Positions 16,624 to 22,404 of a stretch of DNA of 53,165 bases are shown here, one piece after another; the first letter of the stretch is position 1, and the number at the start of each line of letters is the position of its first letter. Origin of the DNA: an uncultured Oscillospiraceae bacterium (GTDB taxonomy: Bacteria > Bacillota > Clostridia > Oscillospirales > Oscillospiraceae); assembly GCA_948766235.1 (NCBI GenBank), contig CAQCFX010000007.1, positions 1-53,165 of the forward strand, in the 5' to 3' direction. The position numbers were made by a program, and so were the translations under genes. The notes beneath the pieces were generated by a model. It was given only the letters and a program-made list of their open reading frames with translations. It was not told the DNA's origin and did no database searches.

Positions 16624-17685
16624 CTACAGCAGCTTCAGCAAGTCGGCTTTGGCAATTTGATGGGGGACGGCGTGGCCCAGCCTGTTTAGTAGAATCAAGG
16701 TGATATCCGCCCCCGCGCCCTTCTTGTCCAGGCCGATGGCGGCGGCGTAGTCCTCCATGGAGCAGGACAGCCGGGTGACCTGGCCCAGAGCTTCCAGCGC
16801 CTCCTCAAGCTTTTGGGGAACCTCCGGCGGCGTGACCCCAAGCGTGACCCCCAGCCTGGCCGCGGCGCACATACCCGCCGCCACCGCCTCGCCGTGGCTC
16901 CACTCCACGTAGCGCCCCGCCAGCTCATAGGCGTGGCCCAGGGTGTGGCCGAAGTTTAAAATCATCCGCAGGCCGGTGTCCAGCTCGTCCTGTGTGACCA
17001 CTTGACGTTTTATATCGCAGCAGGTATACAAAATGTGTTCGATATCCGCCATCAATTCCGGCCTGGAGGAGCGGGCGGCGAGGAAATCGAAGAAATCAGC
17101 GTCCCAGATGCAGCCGTACTTGATTACCTCCGCCATGCCGTCCATAAATTGGGGCAGGTCCAGGGTGTTCAGCACATCCGGGTCCATGAGCACCAGCCTG
17201 GGCTGGTAAAAGGCCCCGGCTAAATTTTTGCCGTGCTCCAGGTCCACGGCCACTTTCCCGCCCACGCTGCTGTCCACCTGGGAGAGCAGGGTGGTGGGAA
17301 TCTGGACGAGGGCCACCCCCCGCAGAATGGTGGCGGCGGCAAAGCCCGCCAGGTCGCCCACCACCCCACCGCCCAGCGCCGCCACGCCGTCGGTGCGGGT
17401 CAGGCCGAATTCCATGAAGCCCTCCCACAGCGCCGCGAGCTGGGAAGGAGTTTTGCTTTTCTCCCCGGCCGGGACGGTGAACAGCCGCGCCTCAAACCCG
17501 GCGGCCCTCAGACTGTCCAGCACAGCGCTACTGTAAAGGAATTCCACGTTACGGTCCGTGACCACAGCCAGCTTTTGGGCCTTTGGCAGGACGGCCCGGA
17601 TGCGCTCCCCGGCCTGGGAGAGTAGGCCGCGCTCAATCAAAATGTCATATTCCCGGCCCGGCAGGGCCACGGTGAGGGTTTTCAT
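16624..17685 (-). CDS. aroB: 3-dehydroquinate synthase AroB
   Basis: This 353-residue enzyme cyclises DAHP to 3-dehydroquinate using NAD and a divalent metal. It carries ALGGGVVGDLAGFAAATILRG, PTTLLSQVDSSVGGKVAVDLEHGKNLAGAFYQP, and the metal-binding histidine segments FGHTLGHAYEL and EWSHGEAVAAGM. The ATG at 17685 (MKTLTVALPGREYDI) follows AGAAAGGGGAATGTCAC. The 185-base gap from aroF contains two operator-like palindromes and a hairpin, so aroB may have a separate input of its own. Confidence 0.94.
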   Translation of the reverse strand: MKTLTVALPGREYDILIERGLLSQAGERIRAVLPKAQKLAVVTDRNVEFLYSSAVLDSLRAAGFEARLFTVPAGEKSKTPSQLAALWEGFMEFGLTRTDGVAALGGGVVGDLAGFAAATILRGVALVQIPTTLLSQVDSSVGGKVAVDLEHGKNLAGAFYQPRLVLMDPDVLNTLDLPQFMDGMAEVIKYGCIWDADFFDFLAARSSRPELMADIEHILYTCCDIKRQVVTQDELDTGLRMILNFGHTLGHAYELAGRYVEWSHGEAVAAGMCAAARLGVTLGVTPPEVPQKLEEALEALGQVTRLSCSMEDYAAAIGLDKKGAGADITLILLNRLGHAVPHQIAKADLLKLL

Positions 17686-17713
17686 GTGACATTCCCCTTT
17701 CTGTAGGGGCGGG

Positions 17714-17746
17714 GGCGATGTGTGCCGGTGGCACACGTCCATCGCC
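17714..17746. repeat. Stem-loop in the aroF-aroB gap
   Basis: GGCGATG (17714-17720) pairs with CATCGCC (17740-17746), enclosing TGTGCC/GGCACA with a CGTC bulge. A further GAGTC/GACTC pair follows (about 17751-17768). There is no T-tract in the minus direction. It has the look of a dispersed intergenic repeat, which a genome search would settle. Confidence 0.45.
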
Positions 17747-17797
17747 GACCGAGTCGGAGATGAGACTCTTGCCCCGTCCGCCGTTGAATCAGTTGTG

Positions 17798-17848
17798 GGC
17801 TTACAGCTGTAAACCTATGAATTGACCGTTGGCTTACGATTGTAAACC
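17798..17848. promoter_or_regulatory. Pair of 18-bp operator-like palindromes upstream of aroB
   Basis: GGCTTACAGCTGTAAACC (17798-17815, containing the perfect palindrome TTACAGCTGTAA) and GGCTTACGATTGTAAACC (17831-17848) share 14 of 18 bases. They are 33 bases apart centre to centre, about three helical turns. They look like a tandem repressor or activator site, but no cognate regulator is visible. Confidence 0.45.
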
Positions 17849-17870
17849 AACTTCCCGCCTGCGCCCGCCG

Positions 17871-18893
17871 CTATACCAATTTTTTCTCCATGAGCTGAAC
17901 CAGCGGGTTCAGCTTGTCCATCAGGCGCCGGAACTTCTCCGGGGTGAGGGACTGGGCCCCGTCGCACTTGGCGCAGGGGGGGTCGTTGTGCACCTCCACC
18001 ATCAGCCCGTCCGCCCCCGCGGCCACGGCGGCCATGGCCAGCGGCTCCACCATCCAGTACATCCCGGCGGCGTGGGAGGGGTCCACCACGATGGGCAGGT
18101 GGCTCATGCGCTTGATGGCGGGGATGGCGGACAGGTCCAGGGTGTTGCGGGTGTAGGTCTCAAAGGTGCGCACCCCCCGCTCGCACAAAATCACGTTTTC
18201 ATTGCCCGCGGCCATGATGTATTCCGCCGACATAATCCATTCCTCATAGGTATTGGACAGGCCCCGCTTCAAAAGGACGGGCTTTGACAGCCGGCCTACC
18301 TCTTTGAGCAGGTCAAAGTTCTGCATATTCCGCGCCCCCACCTGCACCAAGTCCACCTTCTCCTCGAACAGCTCGCAGTACCGGGGGGCCATAATCTCGG
18401 ACACGATGGGCAGGCCGGCGGCGGCCTTGGCCTTTAACAGCAGGTCCAGCCCGTCCGCCCCCATGCCCTGGAAGGAGTAGGGAGAGGTGCGGGGCTTAAA
18501 GGCCCCGCCCCGGAGCAGGGCGGCCCCGGCGGCCTTCACGTCCCGGGCTACGCCGGTAATCTGCGCCCCGCTCTCCACCGAGCAGGGCCCGGCGATGACG
18601 GTGAACTTGCCCCCGCCGCCGATGGGCACGCCGGACACGTCCACCACCGTGTCCTCCGGGTGGAACTTGCGGTTGGCCTTTTTGTAGGGCTCCTGCACGC
18701 GCATAATGCGCTCCACATCGTCGTTCATGGACAGCTTGCCCATGTCGATGTGGGCGGTATCCCCCACCAGGCCCAGAATGGAGCAGCCCACGCCGCGGGT
18801 GATGCCCACGGTCACGCCGTGGTCGCGCTCCAGGCTGGCCGCCAGCGCTTGAATTTTTTCCTGGCTGACGCCGGGCTTCATCACGATTACCAT
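17871..18893 (-). CDS. aroF: 3-deoxy-7-phosphoheptulonate (DAHP) synthase, type I-beta
   Basis: This 340-residue enzyme condenses PEP and erythrose-4-phosphate, the first step of the shikimate pathway. Residues 1-70 (MVIVMKPGVSQEKIQALAAS onward) form the ferredoxin-like regulatory domain found in type I-beta enzymes such as that of Thermotoga, which confers aromatic feedback there. The barrel carries AGPCSVES, LRGGAFKPRTSPYSFQGMG, VGARNMQNFDLL and VDPSHAAG. GAGAGGAG precedes the ATG at 18893. The gene heads the aromatic array and lies directly behind a leader-peptide attenuator, so it is probably controlled both by feedback and by transcription attenuation. Confidence 0.94.
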   Translation of the reverse strand: MVIVMKPGVSQEKIQALAASLERDHGVTVGITRGVGCSILGLVGDTAHIDMGKLSMNDDVERIMRVQEPYKKANRKFHPEDTVVDVSGVPIGGGGKFTVIAGPCSVESGAQITGVARDVKAAGAALLRGGAFKPRTSPYSFQGMGADGLDLLLKAKAAAGLPIVSEIMAPRYCELFEEKVDLVQVGARNMQNFDLLKEVGRLSKPVLLKRGLSNTYEEWIMSAEYIMAAGNENVILCERGVRTFETYTRNTLDLSAIPAIKRMSHLPIVVDPSHAAGMYWMVEPLAMAAVAAGADGLMVEVHNDPPCAKCDGAQSLTPEKFRRLMDKLNPLVQLMEKKLV

Positions 18894-18913
18894 AGCAAAA
18901 ACTCCTCTCAAAT

Positions 18914-18953
18914 GAAAGAAAGCCCATGGTCCGCCGATACGCGGTCCATGAGC
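18914..18953 (-). terminator. Attenuator terminator before aroF, with overlapping antiterminator
   Basis: On the minus strand GCTCATGG-A-CCGC (18953-18941) pairs with GCGG-A-CCATGGGC (18934-18922), followed by TTTCTTTCATTT. Its 5' arm (18953-18940) can instead pair with CGCGG-CG-CGTGAGC (19013-19000) as 5 + 7 bp around a 2-by-2 loop. That segment spans the last codons and the stop of the leader ORF, so the two structures exclude each other. Confidence 0.7.
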
Positions 18954-19001
18954 TTCCCAAAAACACACAAATTCAGGTGGGGCCGCCTGACGGCCCCTCG
19001 C

Positions 19002-19097
19002 TCACGCGCCGCGCTTCTCCATGCCAAAATGGCCGGACACGGTAAATCGAGTCCAGCCAGAGGAAGCGGTGAAGCTGTGGGCGTAAGAACGGGTCAT
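19002..19097 (-). CDS. Putative aromatic leader peptide of the aroF operon
   Basis: This is a 31-codon ORF starting MTRSYAHSF and ending in MEKRGA. Five of its residues are aromatic: Tyr5, Phe9, Trp15, Phe18 and Phe24. GAGGT sits 6 bases before the ATG. A ribosome stalled at Phe24 (codon 19028-19026) would leave the antiterminator strand (19013-19000) free, whereas one reaching the stop (19004-19002) would cover it. CGCTTC in codons 10-12 (19068-19063) can pair with GAAGCG (19017-19012) as a protector. The arrangement is that of trp/phe-type attenuation. No homologue was checked, so the peptide itself is inferred from context. Confidence 0.65.
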   Translation of the reverse strand: MTRSYAHSFTASSGWTRFTVSGHFGMEKRGA

Positions 19098-19169
19098 AGG
19101 GATACCTCGCAGAGTGGAATTGGAACCCAGTCACAGGGACAGGGCGCCTTTAGGATGGGAATTTGCAAT

Positions 19170-19198
19170 ATTATACACTTCAACGCAGTAAAATGCAA
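19170..19198 (-). promoter_or_regulatory. Sigma-A promoter of the aromatic operon
   Basis: On the minus strand TTGCAT (19198-19193) and a consensus TATAAT (19175-19170) are 17 bases apart, giving a leader of about 270 bases before aroF. It begins right behind the DUF1461 gene. Confidence 0.7.
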
Positions 19199-19206
19199 GA
19201 GGTTTT

Positions 19207-19860
19207 TTAGGCGCGCCTGCCGCGGCGCAGGTCCCACAGGGTCAGCGCCGCGCAGCCGGCCAACAGAAGGGCCAAAATCAAAATGGCGCAGTTGCGGAAA
19301 AATTCTTGGGGCAGGATGTTGATAATCTGGTCCACGCTGGGGTCGAACAGCCAGTTGTCCTTGCCGGGGAAAAACAGGGCGTGGAAGACGACAAAAGCCC
19401 GGTCAAAGTCCAGCGCCGCCAGAGCGCCCGCCAGCAGAAACCCGCCCCCCAGGCCAACCCCCGCCCAGAAGGCGGGGCCGTGGCCCAGCGGCCTGGCCGG
19501 GGCGCGCCCGGACAGCCGGACGTACAGGAGGAGCGCGGCCAGCGCGAGGGCGCAGACGCCCAGCGCCTGCAAATCCAGCAGGAACAGCCCCCGCACGTCG
19601 GTGAAGTGGCTTTTGCCGCGCTCCGACCACTTCAGCACCCCGGTGGAGAACTCCTCGGCCCCCAGGCAGTAGTCCAGCATCTCATTGAAAGCGGTTTTGA
19701 TTTCAGCTTCGGTGAGGCCAGTGCGCTGCTCCAGCTTCAGCGGGCCGATGTGGGCGTAGTAGAAGGGGCGGCACAGGATGGGGGCGGCGATGGCGGCGGT
19801 GAGCAGCGTCAGCGCCGTGAGCAGGGCCAGCAGGGCGCACAGAGGCTTACTGGTTTTCAT
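19207..19860 (-). CDS. DUF1461 (TIGR01906) family integral membrane protein
   Basis: This 217-residue protein has an N-terminal span (about 9-28), three further membrane segments, and a large loop after the first (about 29-95). The block VVFHALFFPGKDNWLFDPSVDQIINILPQEFFRN is the DUF1461/TIGR01906 hallmark. Function is unknown. Its first 14 bases overlap the end of the upstream membrane gene, so they are co-transcribed. It ends just before the aroF promoter and read-through into the aromatic leader is possible. Confidence 0.8.
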   Translation of the reverse strand: MKTSKPLCALLALLTALTLLTAAIAAPILCRPFYYAHIGPLKLEQRTGLTEAEIKTAFNEMLDYCLGAEEFSTGVLKWSERGKSHFTDVRGLFLLDLQALGVCALALAALLLYVRLSGRAPARPLGHGPAFWAGVGLGGGFLLAGALAALDFDRAFVVFHALFFPGKDNWLFDPSVDQIINILPQEFFRNCAILILALLLAGCAALTLWDLRRGRRA

Positions 19861-20515
19861 GGGGTTCCTCCTTTGGGGGCAGGGCGGACAGGGCGATGAG
19901 CACCTGGGAGGGGAGGTAAAAGGCCCACATTCCCACCCCCGCGAAAAAGTACAGCAGCAGGTTGGCGGGGCGGAGGTTAAAAAGCCCCACGCACACGTCG
20001 CAGCCCACGAACAGGGTGAGGCCCAGGGCGAACAGCCGCCCGGGGCGGCCCGGGCGCGTCCAGGCCAGGATGGTGTTGGACAGCAGTTGGGAGAAGTACA
20101 GCCCCGCCAGCAGGCTCAGGGGGGAGGCGGTGTTCAAAAGATACAGCCCCAGCCCCGCCGCCAAGGCCAGCCCCGCCCGGAGGGGGTAGGCGGCGGGGGC
20201 CCCGGCGCGGCGCAGGCGGAGAAAGTAGACCGTCTGGACGCACAGGAACAGGGCGACGCCGATGGCGTAGTGGTCGTTTCGCACCAGCAGGAACCAGTCC
20301 GCCCCGGCGGTGAGGGCCAGGGCGGCGGGGACCAGCCTGTCCCCGCCCCATTGGACGCAGGAGAGCAGGGCAAAGCCAAGGCAGAGCAGAATCCCCGCGT
20401 ATTTCAGGGGAACGGTGTCGCACTGGGAGAACAGGTCCAGGTCCTGGCTGAGAAATAGAACGTACACAAGGCCCTCCGCAGCCAGAAAGGCGGCGGTCAA
20501 TTCCTTTCGAGCCAA
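19847..20515 (-). CDS. Polytopic membrane protein, weakly YhhN/TMEM86-like
   Basis: This protein has about 222 residues and seven to eight hydrophobic segments. The late GLTLFVGCDVCVGLFN and GMWAFYLPSQVLIALS segments faintly recall the YhhN (lysoplasmalogenase) family, but I cannot confirm it. I place the start at TTG 20515 (giving MARKELTAAFLAAEGL) because GGAAGGGGG lies 8 bases before it. The ATG at 20557 overlaps the -10 of the promoter and lacks an SD. It overlaps the DUF1461 gene. Confidence 0.55.
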   Translation of the reverse strand: MARKELTAAFLAAEGLVYVLFLSQDLDLFSQCDTVPLKYAGILLCLGFALLSCVQWGGDRLVPAALALTAGADWFLLVRNDHYAIGVALFLCVQTVYFLRLRRAGAPAAYPLRAGLALAAGLGLYLLNTASPLSLLAGLYFSQLLSNTILAWTRPGRPGRLFALGLTLFVGCDVCVGLFNLRPANLLLYFFAGVGMWAFYLPSQVLIALSALPPKEEPHENQ

Positions 20516-20547
20516 AATGCGCCACCCCCTTCCCGGCGTTTGGGGAG

Positions 20548-20556
20548 AGTATACCA
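20548..20556 (-). promoter_or_regulatory. Extended -10 promoter for the YhhN-like/DUF1461 pair
   Basis: TGGTATACT is on the minus strand (20556-20548) with no clear -35. It lies back to back with the plus-strand MFS promoter. Confidence 0.5.
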
Positions 20557-20581
20557 CATTTGGCGGGAAAAGGGAAGGGGC

Positions 20582-20610
20582 TTGACGGGGGCGGGGGGAG
20601 GTGGTATACT
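20582..20610 (+). promoter_or_regulatory. Promoter of the MFS leader
   Basis: TTGACG (20582-20587), 17 bases, then TATACT (20605-20610) preceded by TGG, an extended -10. It starts a leader of about 290 bases before the MFS gene. Confidence 0.7.
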
Positions 20611-20646
20611 GAATCCACTTTCTTACACAGGAGGAACGCGGAAGCC

Positions 20647-20682
20647 ATGTCTTACTTCAGCTCTTACAGTTTGCACGATTAG
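20647..20682 (+). CDS. Putative 11-residue leader peptide of the MFS gene
   Basis: The ORF encodes MSYFSSYSLHD with AGGAGG at 20629-20634, 12 bases upstream. Codons 3-6 contain CTTCAGCTC (20655-20663), which is exactly complementary to GAGCTGAAG (20761-20769). A stalled ribosome would break this pairing. The stop is followed by GGTCCG (20682-20687), complementary to CGGACC in the 5' arm of the downstream terminator. Short Ser/Tyr-rich leader peptides before efflux and ribosome-protection genes commonly sense ribosome-targeting antibiotics. That role is inferred. Confidence 0.5.
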   Translation: MSYFSSYSLHD

Positions 20683-20842
20683 GTCCGTTTTCTGCGCACA
20701 GGAACAAATGGCACGCCATAGGCGGGCTTGGTTTTCTGTACGCAAAAATGGCCCGCAAACGAGCTGAAGGTGCTTCTATGACCTCCCGGCCCCCGCTGTG
20801 AACCGGCGGGAGGCTGTGTCATGCACTGCGCTTTTTTGCGGG

Positions 20843-20877
20843 CCGGACCCCCTCGGGGGTTCGGTCCCTTTTGTTTT
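20843..20877 (+). terminator. Attenuator terminator before the MFS gene
   Basis: CCGGACCCCC (20843-20852) pairs with GGGGGTTCGG (20855-20864) around a TC loop and is followed by TCCCTTTTGTTTT. It lies 33 bases before the MFS start. Upstream, GCCCGC (20751-20756) can pair either with GCGGGC at 20722-20727 or with GCGGGC at 20838-20843, giving alternative folds. A further hairpin occupies 20778-20820. Confidence 0.7.
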
Positions 20878-20909
20878 GTGTGACGCTTGACTGAGAAAGG
20901 AAATTAAAA

Positions 20910-22190
20910 ATGAATACTCAAAAACCTTCCAAAGCCCGGGGGCTGTGGACCTGGGATTTTACCATTATCACCGTGGGCAGCATCATCTCTCTGATTGGCG
21001 GCGTGCTGTCCAGCTTCGCCATGAGCATGATGGTGCTGGACTACACCGGTTCGGTGTTCCTCTACGCCTTGTATAATGCTTCGTATCAGATCCCCATGCT
21101 GGTGTGCCCCATTTTAGCGGGGCCGTATCTGGACCGCATGAGCCGGAAAAAGGTGATCTACCGGCTGGACTTTTTGTCCGCCGGGCTGTTTGCTGGGCTG
21201 TTCCTGCTGCTGAAAAGCGGCTGGTTCAGCTATCCCGTCCTGCTGTGCTTCTCCCTTATCCGGGGGGCCATCGACAGCGTGTACATGGTGGCCTACGACA
21301 GCCTGTACCCCAACCTGGTGGAGGAGGGCAATCTGTCAAAAGCCTACTCCATCTCCGGGATGCTCCAGTCCATCATACTCATGGGCTATCCCCTGGGGGC
21401 CATGGCCTATGAGCTGCTGGGGGGCGTGGCGCCCCTGTTCGCCATCAACGCGGTGTGTTTCTTCCTCGCCGCCTGCTTCGAGACCCGCATCCGCCACCAG
21501 GAGACCCACATGAACGCCGCCCCGCCCGCCGATGGTATGGGCGCGCTGAAGCGGTTCCGCCGGGACCTGCGGGACGGGGTGAGCTACATCGCGGGGGAGA
21601 AGGGCCTGCTGGCCATCACGCTGTACTTTATGTGCTCCAACTTCGCCGGGAGCGGGGCCGGGGGGCTTCACCTGCCCTTTTTCCGCAGCCACGCCGATCT
21701 GTTCGCTATGTGGCCGGTGGCGGCCACCACGCTGTACGCCATTGTGGCCAACTTCCCCGATGCGGGGCGCATCGTGGGCGGGCTGATCCACTACAAAATC
21801 AAGCTGCCCACCCAGAAAAAATTTGCCATCGCCATGGCAATCTATGTTCTGATTAACGTGATCGAATGCACCCTGCTGTTCCTGCCCATCCCTGTCATGG
21901 CCGCCGTCTTTTTCCTCTACGGGATGCTGGGGGTGACCTCCTACAACATCCGCATCGCCGCCACCCAGTCCTATATCCCCGACGGCAAGCGGGCCCGGTT
22001 CAACGGGGCGTACCAGATGCTCACCTCCCTGGGCTCGCTGTGCGGCACGCTGCTGGCCGGCTCTCTGGCCGAGGTCATGCCCGAGCGGGGGGTGATATTG
22101 CTGTTCAGCGCGGTGGGGCTGGCGGCGGCCTGGCTGTTCATTTTCCGAAACCGCCGGGAGGTGGCCGCTATCTACAACCGGGAGGTATAA
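20910..22190 (+). CDS. MFS exporter, MefA-like (macrolide-efflux type) family
   Basis: This protein of 426 residues has about twelve membrane spans. The N-terminal half has SIISLIGGVLSSFAMSMMVLDYTGSV and the loop 2-3 motif AGPYLDRMSRKKVIYRLD, which fit the MefA/MFS_3 group. A cytoplasmic middle loop (about 195-225) is followed by the second six-span half. The group exports macrolides or other drugs, often by antiport, but the substrate cannot be read from the sequence. Translation starts at ATG 20910 after AAAGGAAAT. Expression appears to be held by the leader terminator upstream. Confidence 0.8.
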   Translation: MNTQKPSKARGLWTWDFTIITVGSIISLIGGVLSSFAMSMMVLDYTGSVFLYALYNASYQIPMLVCPILAGPYLDRMSRKKVIYRLDFLSAGLFAGLFLLLKSGWFSYPVLLCFSLIRGAIDSVYMVAYDSLYPNLVEEGNLSKAYSISGMLQSIILMGYPLGAMAYELLGGVAPLFAINAVCFFLAACFETRIRHQETHMNAAPPADGMGALKRFRRDLRDGVSYIAGEKGLLAITLYFMCSNFAGSGAGGLHLPFFRSHADLFAMWPVAATTLYAIVANFPDAGRIVGGLIHYKIKLPTQKKFAIAMAIYVLINVIECTLLFLPIPVMAAVFFLYGMLGVTSYNIRIAATQSYIPDGKRARFNGAYQMLTSLGSLCGTLLAGSLAEVMPERGVILLFSAVGLAAAWLFIFRNRREVAAIYNREV

Positions 22191-22229
22191 TCCGCCCCAA
22201 AAAATCATCAAAAAGGAATCAATTATCCC

Positions 22230-22257
22230 TTGCGTTTGCGATAAGACGTGATATAAT
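22230..22257 (+). promoter_or_regulatory. Sigma-A promoter of the rnf operon
   Basis: TTGCGT (22230-22235), 16 bases, then TGATATAAT with consensus TATAAT at 22252-22257. The start would be near 22264, leaving a leader of about 140 bases. Confidence 0.7.
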
Positions 22258-22273
22258 AGTCAGTACGTGAGCA

Positions 22274-22360
22274 GGCGTCCCCCGCTGTTTGGCAGGTCCG
22301 ATTCGCCGCCGGCGGGGGACGCCGCTTGTCTGCCCGGAGCCCTGCCGGGGCTTTGGGCAG
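22274..22360 (+). promoter_or_regulatory. Two strong stem-loops in the rnf leader
   Basis: GGCGTCCCCCGC (22274-22285) pairs with GCGGGGGACGCC (22312-22323). CTGCCC (22330-22335) pairs with GGGCAG (22355-22360) around an AGCCC/GGGCT inner stem. Neither has a T-tract. They may stabilise the mRNA or form an undescribed regulatory fold. Confidence 0.5.
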
Positions 22361-22404
22361 GCCGCGCAACGCAAGGAGAAACTACGATTGAGGAGGAAGT
22401 AAGT

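Noticed and set aside
18940..18953. Possible T-box sequence (TGGACCGCG) in the aroF leader
   Set aside because: The core lacks the base between TGG and ACC of the T-box consensus, and no Stem I, AGTA or distal-loop motifs are found upstream. The leader-ORF and antiterminator pairing explain the segment better.
20516..20557. ATG at 20557 as start of the YhhN-like membrane protein
   Set aside because: It overlaps the extended -10 element and has no SD. TTG 20515 has a good SD and a more natural N-terminus.
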